Assembly: GCF_032118995.1 (NCBI RefSeq)
Contig: NC_092653.1
Span: 23,951,202 to 24,015,201, forward strand
DNA: 64,000 nucleotides
Direction of reading: 5' to 3'
Source: Asterias amurensis
Taxonomy: Eukaryota; Echinodermata; Asteroidea; Forcipulatida; Asteriidae
How positions within the stretch are numbered: the first letter of the stretch is position 1; the number at the start of each line of letters is the position of its first letter. Below are positions 11,966 to 23,491 of this stretch, piece after piece. The notes beneath the pieces were generated by a model, which did no database searches, was not told the origin of the DNA, and saw only the letters and a program-made list of their open reading frames with translations. Made by a program: the position numbers and the translations under genes.

Positions 11966-12506
11966 GTAGACAAACAGAGTTGTTTGTACTTTTGAACGCC
12001 AAAAATGTTGTTTTCATGTCCTTTAAAAAGATTATTAACACATTTCACCTCATCTTACTATTGTTTAGAGCACCTAAGTTCAATTTAATTGTTGCACATT
12101 ATTTTGGTTAAATATACTAATACATTTTTAGTATTACGAACTCCATTTTTGCAGTTGCTTATGGAGTTGAACAATGAGTACTTTCATGCATAGTTGCTTT
12201 AGGGTCTTCGGTATAAAATGCGCTAGAAAGTTAAATGGTTTGGAATTATTGGTCAAGTTACTGTTGGCAAATTAATGTTTATGGAAAGTAGGGGCATTTT
12301 ATATTAAATGAAGAAAAATAGATTTAAATGTATATTGATTCATGTTTAATAGATCATAGCATGGATCAGAATATTTGATTTTATACATTCTGCCATGATC
12401 TTATAATGTAATACTTTTCTATACATAGATTGATGTTTACAATTCAATGGGAATTTTGTACTTTTCATAGTGCAGTATATTAATTCTAGAACTTAAGAAA
12501 TGTTAA

Positions 12507-12585
12507 AATAAACTAGTAGAGTTAGATAGACGGATCAATTACAGCGTGTTATGATACTATTGTCTTTCAAATCATCAAAAATAAA
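12507..12585 (+). terminator. Candidate poly(A) signals of the ABC gene
   Basis: AATAAA occurs at 12507-12512 and again at 12580-12585, about 0.9 kb after the stop codon. They lie in an AT-rich tract with T-rich sequence downstream. No transcript evidence is available here. Confidence 0.4.
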
Positions 12586-12599
12586 GTATATATTTTTAC

Positions 12600-14279
12600 G
12601 AGTGTTTTTTAAATAATTGCAGACATTAATATCCATATGGATGAGTAAATAAAATAATAAACTTGGTGTTTTACTACCACCTATATATATCAGATTTGTA
12701 GAGATGGAAATGAGAAAAACACTTGTGTTTGATCAAAGCAGGCCTCTGTCTAGACTGGGTGCTAATTTAAAACCCAGTCAATGTGGAACTGGTACTATAG
12801 CCACATGACAAAATTGATAACTTTAACTTGCCCAAAACAAATTAACACCCTATAACAAGAATATGTGTAACATGTGAAAACAGCTTGCCGAGTATCAAGC
12901 CTATGTAGGTAAACTGACTAACAAGATGTGTATTTAATTGTCTACTTAATAGGTTTTGACTGTGAAGTAAAACAAACAATAATAATTAAAGCCAAAAGTA
13001 TGCCAAGTGTACCTATACATTTAATTATCTGAAACCACTCTATAATGCAGTCAGGTGAAACAGATCATATTATGTCATACATTAAGTCCTTGCGCTTCAT
13101 CTTCAGTGGGGTATCTATCAGGGCCAGACCCAAGCTATGGTGATGTGAGCGGCAGGGTTTCGGTTCGAATCCCTACATTCCGTTCAGTCTTTACTCTTTG
13201 CACATAATTTGTTGAAATAAGCTATCCCTTTAATTATCCAGTGGCAGCGGTTTGTTTTAGAGTCCCAGTAAGTAAACCCTTTGTGGTCATTTAAATCCTT
13301 GAACATTTTGCAAACTGCGGAATCAATGGCGGAAGTGTACCAGGCCTACAAAGAAACAGGTAGATAAACACAATATATCCAGGTCTTCACATCCTCCTAA
13401 AGTCAAAAGGACAGGATGTAACAAATGAAAAGATTTCACTTTTATTCCTTAGTTTGCTTTGCTCTCCTTTTTTTCTACTTTACATGTAGGCCTATTTCTA
13501 AGTTTGCAGTAAAACATTTCCTGTCAATATGTTGCTTTGTAGTGGTACACAGTTTGTGTTTTGAAAACCACATTGGGTATTAAAACCCTCCGGAGCGCAA
13601 AAGTCTTGGCAATGCTTGTTTCAATATACTAGTCATATATTATGGACTATTAACTATTTGATAGCCAACCCACAGTCTTCTAGATGGTATAGATATTGTA
13701 TTTTGACTACTCCAGGGGTGGACCAATGAGCATTTGCACGGGTTGGGTCCCTACTTACTATTCGGCCGACTAAGGCTTGTGTACGAGTGTATGGGGAATT
13801 CCCTGAGACAGCGGATTGGTCAATGTTGTGAAAAATCCAGCGGGTAAACGAGCTTGCCCTAGCTACTCAAAATTAAAATTATGTTGCTCAGGTGTATGTT
13901 CTTAATATAGTTTGCATTTCATAGCTGTTCCTTTAAAATGGCTGATGTCATTGTGATTAATGATTTACAGGTTAATATTGGGTACATGGTAACGTAAATC
14001 ATTGACTGACATGATGGACTGTGAATAAAAATGGAATAACCTACAAGTTGTTTGAAGTTTTTAGTTGGCATCCTTAGCTTTTCATTAGTTTAGAAACGAA
14101 ACGTTTTTACATTCCTCTGTGTGTTGGCAAGACAAGTGCTCACTAATTAAATTGTGTCATTTCCTATGACATACAATAGAAATCACGATAACAGGCTTAT
14201 CATGATAGACTACTTCGCAAATACTCGGAAAGCTGGTCTTTGTACCACGGCATGTCTACTGGTTTGTTTTCGAAAACAA
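12600..14279. other. Intergenic spacer
   Basis: No gene was recognised. Around 13130-13185 there is an isolated B-box-like string (GGTTCGAATCC) that may be a SINE remnant. The remainder has no open frame with a recognisable product. Confidence 0.5.
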
Positions 14280-14665
14280 TTAAAGACACTGGACACTACT
14301 GGTAATTGTCAAAGACCAGTCTTCTCACTCGGTGTATCTCAACATATACATAAAATAACGAACCTGTGAAAATTTGAGCTCAATTGGTCGTGGAAGTTGC
14401 GAGATAATAATGAAAGAAAAAACAACCTTGTCACACGAAGTTGTGTGCTTTCAGATGCAAGTTGATTTCGAGACCTCAACTAATTCTGAGGTATCGAAAT
14501 CAAATTCGTGGAAAATTACTTCTTTCTCGAAAACTACGTTACTTTAGAGGGAGCTGTTTCTCACAATGTGTTATACTATCAACCTCTCCCAAGTACTCGT
14601 TATCTAGTAAGGTTGTATGCTAATAAATATTTTGAGTAATTACCAATAGTGTCCACTGCCTTTAA
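14280..14665 (+). mobile_element. TTAA-bounded GGCAGTGGACAC MITE, full length
   Basis: A 386-bp copy with TTAA at both ends and termini AAGACACTGGACACTACTGG and CCAATAGTGTCCACTGCCTT. Internally it carries an off-centre hairpin (GATTTCGAGACCTCA versus TGAGGTATCGAAATC). It has no coding capacity, so it would need a transposase from elsewhere. TTAA at both ends would suit a piggyBac-type target site, but the termini were not matched to a known family. Confidence 0.85.
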
Positions 14666-14759
14666 GCTAAGAGATATTGCTCCAAATATATTTTCCCTAT
14701 ATACATAAATTGGAGCTTAGATCACATGACACGTCTACTGCTTCGTTTTCGAAAATAAG

Positions 14760-14830
14760 ATGAGGGGGTTTCGGAACAGAGTGGTGTCGGAACATACGGG
14801 TTTCGGAACATAGGTGTGTCGGACCATAGG
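14760..14830. repeat. Short degenerate tandem repeat
   Basis: About four decayed copies of a ~16-20-bp unit of the type 'gtgtcggaacatagggt' follow one another ('ttcggaacagag', 'tcggaacatacg', 'ttcggaacatag', 'tcggaccatagg'). A related string occurs near 38820-38885. Confidence 0.45.
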
Positions 14831-15054
14831 GCAGTCACACCTAGAGGACATTACGTCAAACCAACTAACGTGGTTGTCAGAAACTTCCGATTTACTCCTT
14901 CTACCGGAATGAAGTCACAGCTTCTCAAGGCCGAAACGTAGGAAGGTTTAGTATTGTTGTAAGTTCAGTTATGGGACTGACGTAAGATGCAAAAAGTTTG
15001 TAAGCGCAAATACAAACGTCTTTGGACTCAAATCTAGAGCAAGGTTTTTCACCT

Positions 15055-15444
15055 TTAAAGGCAGTGGACACTATTAGTAGTTATTATTCAAAATAGTTAT
15101 GGGAATAAAAAATTACTTGGTAACGAGTAATAGGGAGCTGTTGATGGTATAAAACATTGTGAGAAACGGCTCCCTCTGAAGTAGCATAGTTTTCGACAAA
15201 GAAGTATTTTTCCACGAATTTGATTTCGAGACCTCAGATTTAGAAATTGAGGTCTCGAAATCAAGCATCTGAAAGCACACAACTTCGTGTGACAGGGGTG
15301 TTTTTTTCTTTCATTATTATCTCGCAACTTCGATGACCGATTGAGCTCAAATTTCCACAGGTTAGTTATTTTATGCATATGTTGAGATACGCCAACTGTG
15401 AAGGCTAGTCTTTGACAATTGCCAATAGTGTCCACTGCCTTTAA
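15055..15444 (-). mobile_element. TTAA-bounded GGCAGTGGACAC MITE, full length
   Basis: A 390-bp copy in the opposite direction to its neighbours at 14280 and 16169. The termini AAAGGCAGTGGACACTATT and CCAATAGTGTCCACTGCCTTT are near perfect, and TTAA is present on both sides. Confidence 0.88.
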
Positions 15445-16168
15445 AGGAACATACACCGTACGCTTGCTTTCCCACTGAGGTCGCAATCGTGCCTCCAAAA
15501 TGGCCACTGCACTTTCTCTGTAAATCGAACACACTTCTGTCCGTGGAGAACTATCTCCTACAGTGACGTACCGGTTAATCCCCTCCCCAATGTAAACATG
15601 ATGTGACTCAATTTGAGCAAATAAATTGAAGACTTCTTCAGTGAGCCATGTTCATTTCCATTCTGCATTTCTTTCCATGAAAGCAATGCAAGTTAAATTC
15701 AAATATAACATAATTAAGAAGGATGGGGCAGGTCAAAAATGAGATTGAACGTCCTGTGAATGATGGGCAGCCGCATATAACGATCATGTTTAGGAACGGT
15801 TTTTGTTTACAAGGGACTTGGTCATGATTGGAGAGCAAAGCGCCTGCATGTCTCAGATCTAATCAAAGACAAAGGCGAAAGAAGACAAATAAAAATTACT
15901 AATGATTCAAGTGAGATTGCTTTTTTGCAGTTGTCTGTTAATGAGTTCCGCATGGCCGGGCGGAGAATCCCTAGTCTATTTCACTGTTGTACATATATAC
16001 AGGCTCGATGAAAATTCTTCTCAATTTTGTGATTGTAGAGCAGTGTTTAACCAACAAAACGACCGAGATTGGCCCTGGGTACTTATAGAGGCAGTCCGAA
16101 TCGTATACTTTGGCCACAAAACGAAATATAAAGTTGACCGACGTAACACTTTATGAAACACAATAATT
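15445..16168. other. Spacer between two MITE copies
   Basis: No gene or named repeat was recognised in this 0.7-kb stretch. The open frames present are short and have no recognisable product. Confidence 0.5.
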
Positions 16169-16554
16169 TTAAAGAATCTGGACACTATTGGAAATTGTCA
16201 AAGACCAGTCTTCTCACTCAGTATATCTCAACATATGCATAAAATAACAAACCTGTGAAAATTTGAGCTCGATTGGTCGTCGGAGTTGCGAGATAACTAT
16301 GAAAGAAAAAACACCCCTGTCACACGAAGTTGTGTGCTTTCAGATGCTTGATTTCGAGACCTCAAATTCTAAACTTGAGGTCTCGAAATCAAATTCGTGG
16401 AAAATTACTTCTTTCTCGAAAACTACGACACTTCAGAGGGAGCCGTTTCCCACAATGTTTTATACTATCAACCTCTCCCTATTACTCGTTACCAAGTAAG
16501 GTTTTATGCTGATAATTATTTTGAGTAACTACCAATAGTGTCCACTGCCTTTAA
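16169..16554 (+). mobile_element. TTAA-bounded GGCAGTGGACAC MITE, full length
   Basis: A 386-bp copy with TTAA on both sides. The left terminus is slightly decayed (AAGAATCTGGACACTATTGG) and the right one intact. The internal palindrome GATTTCGAGACCTCA / TGAGGTCTCGAAATC is perfect here. Confidence 0.88.
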
Positions 16555-17996
16555 AGAGTCCCATTTTGGGGGAATTTCACAGTAGAATCTATTACATTAG
16601 TAGTAGAGATATAAAGTATTCTTCTTGTTCGACCTTTTTATCTTGGTCTTTACCTTTCTTTGTAACTACACTCGTACGTCCTGTCGTCTGCTAGATCAAT
16701 TATGAAATGTCGTTCTAGATTGTATCTATGGCACTATTGGTTGATTAACCTTGACAGAGTTTTAGTGCAAAGGTTCAATTTTAACTCCACCGTTTTTATT
16801 TATTTCTATCATAGTTGCTGTTTTTTGTGTCGCTGTGAGGCAGTCCAGGTTGAAGCAAAAGTGTTCACGAAACGCGAATTGTTGTTCACATTTTATGTAT
16901 TGTTTTAGTTGATTGTTTTCCTGAACTTTCTGTCACGCATTATCAAATAGCTGCCGCAACTTTTAATTAGTATTATCTTAGTTGTTTTGAGGTGGGGTGT
17001 TTGTTATCATGGAAAAGGTTGGTAATAACAAAACTCACAGATTTACATAAAATTTACAGGGTCTAATGATGATTATATTAGAAAACATCCCTTGAAATGT
17101 TTCTGTCAAATATGTTACAATTATTTGGTGAGAAATAAATAGTTTAATTTCGCGTTTGGAGTTGATTGCTCATCAGTAAACGTTTTATTCATTTTTGTTT
17201 CGAATCGATGTCATGCAAACTGTGTAGTCGGTTTTTCACTATTTTGAAATTGGAAATTCGAGAGCTTCAATGAGTGTGTATTTGTAGATTATGTTCTTTT
17301 GAGAACACGTCTTGCTTTATATTTTACTTGTAGATTTGTGGAAATACAGGGATTTCTCAGTTCGGAAAATAACTGTCCTGCTTATCTACCTGGGCGGAAG
17401 GGGGAAATCGACCGGGACTACCTTCACTTTAGTGGGTCGAGGGGAATTTTCATTAATCACTTCACTGTCGCGGATTGAGTTCTTAATTGGTCTAAACGAA
17501 TGATATGGCACTATTAAGAGGAAATTACAGCGTTTACTTCCTGTGATTAGACTTGTTTTATTTTCCGAAATTCAAAACACTGTGGAATGTGACATCCTGT
17601 GTTCGCACCAGCCTCAGACTATCACGCAGTTCACTAAGAAAACAAGTTGGCAAATGAACGTGTAAGAAAAGCATAATCATATTCATTTGTTTATGTATTT
17701 GTTTGTTCATTTATTTATATATCATCGTTGTTATTATCACTATTGTAATAGACAATACTTGTTACTTTACAATAAATGAAGCAATTTACAGTTGGACAAT
17801 CAAACATTTAAAATAAGTGGGAATTTAAACTATTTAATTTAAAAAAAGATTAAAAACAGTCAATGGTGAAGTTTTTGTTGAGTTTTCAATAACAAAACAA
17901 AGTTCGTTTTGTCAGCGTTGTTGCGACGATGTTGTTTCGATTGTAGCCACATTATTTTGAAGTGAAATGTTTTTCAAAATATACCTGCCCTTTAAG
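16555..17996. other. AT-rich intergenic spacer
   Basis: No gene was recognised. A weak match to repeat family B lies around 16981-17120. The rest is AT-rich with short unremarkable open frames. Confidence 0.5.
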
Positions 17997-18236
17997 GATA
18001 GATTATTCAAAATTCTTCCCTGTGTCATCAAAGATTGAACCTTTTGTCATCTCATTAATAATAGAATTTTCAAATGTGTTTCCCTAAGTCATCAAGATTA
18101 AATATTAATTCATTCTTCAGTGATAAATTATTCAAATGTCTTCACTGTGTCATCAGATTTAATCTTATATCACCTCATTAATAATAGATTATTCGAATTT
18201 CATTCCTGTGTCGTCAAGATTGATTCTAATTGCAGT
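17997..18236 (+). repeat. Degenerate ~61-bp tandem repeat, four units
   Basis: The string ATAGATTATTCAAAT...CCTGTGTCATCAAGATT recurs at about 18001, 18061, 18121 and 18183, giving a period close to 61 bp. The units share 'cctcattaataatag' and differ by many substitutions, so the array is old. Confidence 0.75.
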
Positions 18237-19114
18237 TTTATTCTTAATTATCTGACTCTAATGGCATCCTTTGAATTATTTACAATGTCTGTTTTAGAGC
18301 ACAGTTGTGTACTTTATTATTCATCTATTTTAATTATTTATTTTATACGAGGCACGACTTCAAAAATCGCAAAAACAAGTTCATAAATTTAAACTGACTG
18401 GAACCATGTTTACAAAAACAAATCAAATTACTAAATGATTAACCCTCTAAAATATGGATTGTTTCTTTGTTTTATGAACATAAAACAGTTATATTTTCCA
18501 TACAGCGAAAGCATGTATTAATTGACATCATTTACTTTGAGGCTAAAAATATCCCAACCATAAAATTATTTTAGTTTTCCTATTGTCCCCCCCCCCTTGT
18601 CCATGTCTACAAGAGTTTAAACTCGAGTTTCGTTAGCAGTAAAATATCAACTTAAATTTCACAAACTTCTAAATTTTAATTTAGCTGCATAGACTATACG
18701 TTATTTAACATGTTATTTTTTTCTGATTAAATTACAGATTACATATTATTACTATCAATTCTATCACGAGATTTTATACACCGCATAGAGAGATCATTGT
18801 AATTTGATTGGTTGTGCACGTGTCGCCATTGTTATATCATGTATTTACGACGCTCCAGAATTTAATATTGCAGTCCAATATGGATAATTAAATGATGCTT
18901 CATCGTTTGAATAATCATTTACTGCCAGTTTGTCCAAACGAGGCAATGTCATGTCCCAGCGGAAAACATTGTTATTGACATTTAGTCAACGGTTTGAGTT
19001 TGATTTGTTTGTTGTAATTTTTCAATTTTTTTTATTATAGATACCTCGAGTTTTCAGAGTCCGGGTTGCATATGAGTTTCGTGTTTTGTGTTTATTGTAA
19101 ACAAATTTGAATAA
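18237..19114. other. AT-rich intergenic spacer
   Basis: No gene was recognised. A C run lies at about 18587-18596. The rest is AT-rich unique-looking sequence. Confidence 0.5.
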
Positions 19115-19410
19115 CTAATAATAATAATAATATCGAAGTCTTATATAGCGCACGTATCTACCAAACAAGGTACTCAAGGCGCTGAGTATATACAAACTTT
19201 CAGAAAGATTGGTTATTGCAGTGATGAATTCTGAGACCCAATTATTTAGCACCTTATAAGGGTTTACAAGGTGCTACGGCGCATTAAGCAGCCACAACCA
19301 GGAACACCGGGGCGAACCCTTTCTCTTTACGATAAGTGCACTGGGTTCTTTTACATGCGTTACACAACACATGGGACCAACGGCTTTACGTCCCATCCGA
19401 AGGACGAATC
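19115..19410 (-). repeat. SINE family 1 body, head missing
   Basis: It matches the SINE at 5028 over 'tactcaaggcgct', 'gggtttacaaggtgctacggcgca', 'ggggcgaaccctttctctttacgataagtgcactgggttc' and 'tttacgtcccatccgaaggacgaa'. The tRNA-like head is absent. A small duplication of 'tatcccagtaagttatac' follows at 19417-19455. Confidence 0.7.
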
Positions 19411-19773
19411 TCTATCCCAGTAAGTTATACGAATCTATATCCCAGTAAGTTATACAGAAAATATATTTAAAAACAAAAATAATGAATGCATTTTGTTCGT
19501 GTATTGTCGCAAGACATAATCACTCGGTAAAATCTGGCCTTTCCATTTTACTCGACTTCGCCTTGTGAAATGGGATAGTCCAGGTTTCACATGCGAAAAG
19601 GGTTATCACCTGCGACAATAGACTCAAATGCATTCAATTATTTGTATAATATCCAATGCACCGAGTATTAAGTTTTCTCATGGTGTCACACACAAATATT
19701 TACTTAAACGGTGGGCACAATTTTCATAATTATCATGCTAGAACTACTTTAGCAAAACATACGTATTTTCAGA

Positions 19774-19779
19774 TTTATT
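19774..19779 (-). terminator. Candidate poly(A) signal of the Tre1/GPR84-like GPCR
   Basis: AATAAA on the minus strand, about 360 bp after the stop codon of the receptor gene. It is a position-only call. Confidence 0.3.
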
Positions 19780-20138
19780 CACAGTGTTTAAGTATCGTCT
19801 GGTTTCCAGTGAGAAAAATCTTGACTTATTTGCTTGATACCTTTGATTTCGTCTGACAATAATAAAGTATTTCAGCACTTCTAAAACCAAATCAGATTTT
19901 TACGAAATGGTTTTGCAGTTACAAGCAATCGAAGCATCTTCTCTTTGAAATCAAACCATATTTACGGTGTCAGGACAACTGACGGGGGCATTCCCCTTAA
20001 AGTATGTTATGTTAGGCCGCTCGGAGCATACCTCAGCGAGCTAACGTTTGAGAGTCATGAGGCAGTGGAGATCTAAGTCCAACTGTGGATGTCTCGACCT
20101 AAAGTTAAAAAGTCATGAGCATTTGATGACAAAGTTCT

Positions 20139-21311
20139 TTAGGCCTTGGTTTGGTTGACATTGTTGATCTTGATGGTCTTGCTTGATAGTCGTCTTACCA
20201 TTCGGGATGGATCAGGGATCTTGTTGCATCGGCATCGAAGCATCATTCTAAGTACTACCTTAAGCTGGGGGTGTTTTGTAGCGTAGACTATCGGGTTGAT
20301 CCATGTATTGCATAAGAAGATGGTACCACCGTAGAGTGTGTGGCGATCGCTGCCCATGAAGAGCATGACACTATAGGGGATGATACAGACGAAGTAGACC
20401 ACCACTATCATCAGTAAGTTCTTAGTGATCTGAATTTGTTGCCGGTTGAGGCGATTCCTGACCGAGGCGTCGATGGTGTCTCCCGCCTGGATTTCCGCCG
20501 GGCTGTCGGAGGGGATATAGCCGCTGCTGACGGGGCCACTCGGAGTGTCCTTGGATATTTGGTAGGATGGTCGGCGCTTCTTCTGCTTGATGAAGTGGCT
20601 GCGGACATGAGCGAATACGATAATGTAGCACACAACGATGATGATCATTGGACCAGGGAAGAAGAAGACTACCTGGGTGAGTTGGTAGAGCTTGGCCAGG
20701 CGGTGGGTGTCATCATCAGTGCATGTGTGCTCCTGCTCGTCGTAGCCAAGACCACCGATACCAGCCAGAGGTGGCAACAAAATGACGCAGATTGCAACAA
20801 GCCATGAAAATGTCACAAGAAAGGTGATCTTAGTAGGGGTGTAGAGCCATTGGTAAGCAGTCATTGGTCTCTTGATGAGAAGCACACGGTTCAGAGCAAT
20901 GCTAGCCATGTGGTAGAGACTCGCGCCTGAGCTTACATAGCTGATGAAAGCGGTGACCATGCATGGTATCTCGGCTCCAGGGATTCCGTTCTTACTCAGA
21001 AGACCAGCCACACTCCACGGGAGACAGAAACACGACAGGAAATCTGCCACGGCTAAGTTGACCACGAAGACATTAGTAGGGGTCCGGAGCCGTCTGGACA
21101 GCCCTACGGCCAGGATGACCATGCCGTTGCCGGTCATACCCAAGATGGAGATGATCAACCAGCTCAGGCCGATGAAGACCCTCTCACCGTAGCTGTACAG
21201 TGCCCCATCTGGCGCTGATGTGGTGTTCATCTCCATGGTAGTCATGTAGGGCATGACAGTTGTGAAGCTATCATCAGATACCTCCATCACATCTGTGTTG
21301 GAGTCGTTCAT
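20139..21311 (-). CDS. Class A GPCR, GPR84/Tre1/moody-like, single exon
   Basis: This encodes a 390-aa seven-helix receptor, expected at the plasma membrane and coupled to G proteins; the ligand is unknown. The N terminus has two N-glycosylation sequons (NDS at 2, NTT at 29). Helix 1 carries GN (61-62), helix 2 NLAVAD (85-90), and C117 and C197 can form the usual extracellular disulphide. The helix 3 end reads Asn-Arg-Val (141-143) in place of Asp-Arg-Tyr; an Asn there is typical of the Tre1, moody and GPR84 group. Helix 6 has CIIP (309-312) and helix 7 NPIVY (339-343). Intracellular loop 3 is long (about 240-295) and rich in Ser/Pro, and the tail is basic. The start is the ATG at 21311; the open frame extends further upstream but only to a TTG codon. 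Melatonin-receptor-like proteins are the main alternative. Confidence 0.88.
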   Translation of the reverse strand: MNDSNTDVMEVSDDSFTTVMPYMTTMEMNTTSAPDGALYSYGERVFIGLSWLIISILGMTGNGMVILAVGLSRRLRTPTNVFVVNLAVADFLSCFCLPWSVAGLLSKNGIPGAEIPCMVTAFISYVSSGASLYHMASIALNRVLLIKRPMTAYQWLYTPTKITFLVTFSWLVAICVILLPPLAGIGGLGYDEQEHTCTDDDTHRLAKLYQLTQVVFFFPGPMIIIVVCYIIVFAHVRSHFIKQKKRRPSYQISKDTPSGPVSSGYIPSDSPAEIQAGDTIDASVRNRLNRQQIQITKNLLMIVVVYFVCIIPYSVMLFMGSDRHTLYGGTIFLCNTWINPIVYATKHPQLKVVLRMMLRCRCNKIPDPSRMVRRLSSKTIKINNVNQTKA

Positions 21312-22150
21312 CGTGATCAGCTTTCTCACTCGGTACAACTGACAGCAAATTTGCCAAGTCCAAGTAGTGAATCTTCACTCTGTCTGCGTCCGAGCTGCAA
21401 TGGCAAACCGCAATTCTCGCCAATTGGTTTTGTGGACACGAACAGTAAACTCAACCCCTTATACAAATTATCATATCGTGTCCTTCTCGATAATGCCTTT
21501 TCACTTCCGTCTTCATGAGGATTGGCAGATTGTGGACCAATCTCCGGGCTGTATTTGATTTAATTTAATAATCACTGTTGGGAAGGAATATCGAACGCAG
21601 TTCCTCCAGTTGTAGCGAATGACGTGTTTACATTGAAGAGTAATCGTCCGTGATGCAACCCCGGCCCAGTTCATTTCATATCCGTGTGTTGGTTTATTCA
21701 TGCAGAATGGCTGTGAGCATCTCAACTTCAACTCCTATAAACATGTGACCGAAAACAGCCTTCTTTAGTTTCCACGAAAGAATGAGGGAGAGGGGCGTGC
21801 ACAAGAGCGACTACATGGCATTAACGTCAAGCAAACACACCTTAAAGGAGATGTTTTTTTCACGCAACAAATTTCTTTTCATCCTCTGGTCTTCATTATA
21901 AAGCATCGTACAAACATGTGGTCCCTTAATCAAATTCAGTGGATATGTTTCGGAGAAAACAATGACAGGCAATTTGTGTGTTGTCCGTGTTTTCAATATT
22001 GTGGCAATCGAATTAAACGGTGATTTGACGGGAAGTGTTGTTTTCTAGACTTTCTCAGTCGGAAGGACTTTTTTTTTTGAAGATTGGAACTGGTATAAAC
22101 TTGTCATTTTTCAGATTTACATGAAAGTCATCGCACGTTCTTAATAATTA
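21312..22150. other. Upstream region of the Tre1/GPR84-like GPCR
   Basis: It probably includes the promoter and 5' UTR of the minus-strand receptor gene, but no clear TATA box or splice site pair was identified. Nothing else was recognised. Confidence 0.4.
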
Positions 22151-22283
22151 TCGTGTACGTAATCGCGTCTGCGTGACGCACCCATTACCCGTGTACAAAA
22201 CAGCGCGATGTTCCCTCAATTTGCCAACCAAAACGTTAGTGCGCACGCACTATGTGCAATTTACATATTTCATGGGAAGGGTC
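22151..22283 (-). mobile_element. GACCC-ended MITE, half copy
   Basis: On the minus strand it begins GACCCTTCCCATGAAATATG and runs through 'tgcacatagtgcgtgcgcac' and 'cgtctgcgtgacgcacccat' (plus strand), matching the first half of the elements at 1772 and 33603. The other end is missing. Confidence 0.7.
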
Positions 22284-23104
22284 TAATATCGTGTACGTAC
22301 ATGAACGTGTTTTTTGTGTGACAAAAGTCATGTGGCGGCGACACTATACGCTTAAACCAACAATTTCTCTCCTGTAGATAACAATCCTTTACTTTATATG
22401 TAAAGGGACAGTTATTGGCGGACGCCTTTCCAATATTATCAGGGAAAGCGCACTCAATTATTTTACTTCAAGACAATGCGTGTGAGCACGCATTATTACA
22501 GGCAATTTCGTTTTACGACTCCAATATTAATTTATCCTCAACCCGAACTGTTCTGTTAAAAGTGCATCCATTTAAGGTTTATTACAATCACAAAGATACA
22601 CGCCCACTTGTGTTTTATCTGCCTGAAACCTGGATGGGGATTAGGGGACTTATCTCAACTTGGGGTCGTTTTACTCAATTTCAATAATGGCAACGTCGAG
22701 TCATAATTTAGCTCCGTAATGATGACGAATGATCTGTACGTTTCTCATTAAATTTGTCCAGGCATTGGCGGGACTGTTGTGATTGTATTGGATCATAGAT
22801 GGCAGCGTAAACTGTAAAATACAACGTTACAATTTTTGAAATTATCAAAAGAAAAATATTAAAATTCATGTTTCAAAACAAATAGGCGACCAAGCAGACA
22901 AGTCTTGGTCAAAAGGTATTATTACCGTTTCCTTTCGCATGTTCCTTTCTTCTTGATGTGCCCGAATCGTCCCCCCTGTTTTGCCCGAATTGGGACCGAA
23001 GTTGCCCCTTTGCTCTCGTGGGTTCTATGCCCATGGATTTGGTATAAACATATTTAATCAGCAAGAATTACATGTTTCAGTGACAGACGTAACTGTCACG
23101 TGTT
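22284..23104. other. Intergenic spacer
   Basis: No gene was recognised. A 90-codon open frame at 22415-22687 has no recognisable domain, no flanking splice sites of note and is probably chance. Confidence 0.45.
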
Positions 23105-23491
23105 TTAAAGGCAGTGGACACTATTGGTAAATGTCAAAGAATAGCCTTCACAGTAGGTGTATCTCAGCATATGCATAAAATAACAAACCTGTGAAAATTT
23201 GAGCTCAATCGGTCATCGAATTTGTGAGATAACAATGAAAGAAAAAAACACCCATGTCACACGAAGTTGTGTGCGTTTAGATGGTTGATTTCGAGACCTC
23301 AAGTTCTAAATCTGAGGTCTCGAAATCAAATTCGTGGAAAATTACTTCTTTCTCGAAAACTATGGCACTTCAGAGGGAGCCGTTTCTCACAATGTTGTAT
23401 ATCCATCAACCTCTCCCCATTACCCGTCACCAAGAAAGGTTTTATGCTAACAAATATTTTGAGTAATTACCAATAGTGTCCACTGCCTTCA
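23105..23491 (+). mobile_element. TTAA-bounded GGCAGTGGACAC MITE, full length
   Basis: A 387-bp copy with a perfect left terminus (AAAGGCAGTGGACACTATTGG). The right TTAA is mutated to TTCA. The internal hairpin GATTTCGAGACCTCA / TGAGGTCTCGAAATC is intact. The closest relative in the window is the copy at 59599. Confidence 0.88.

Noticed and set aside
20436-20807. 123-codon open frame on the plus strand inside the receptor gene
   Set aside because: It is antisense to a clear seven-helix coding sequence and has no recognisable product.
21312-21338. N-terminal extension of the Tre1/GPR84-like receptor to 21338
   Set aside because: The extended frame begins with TTG, not ATG; the first ATG in frame is at 21311.
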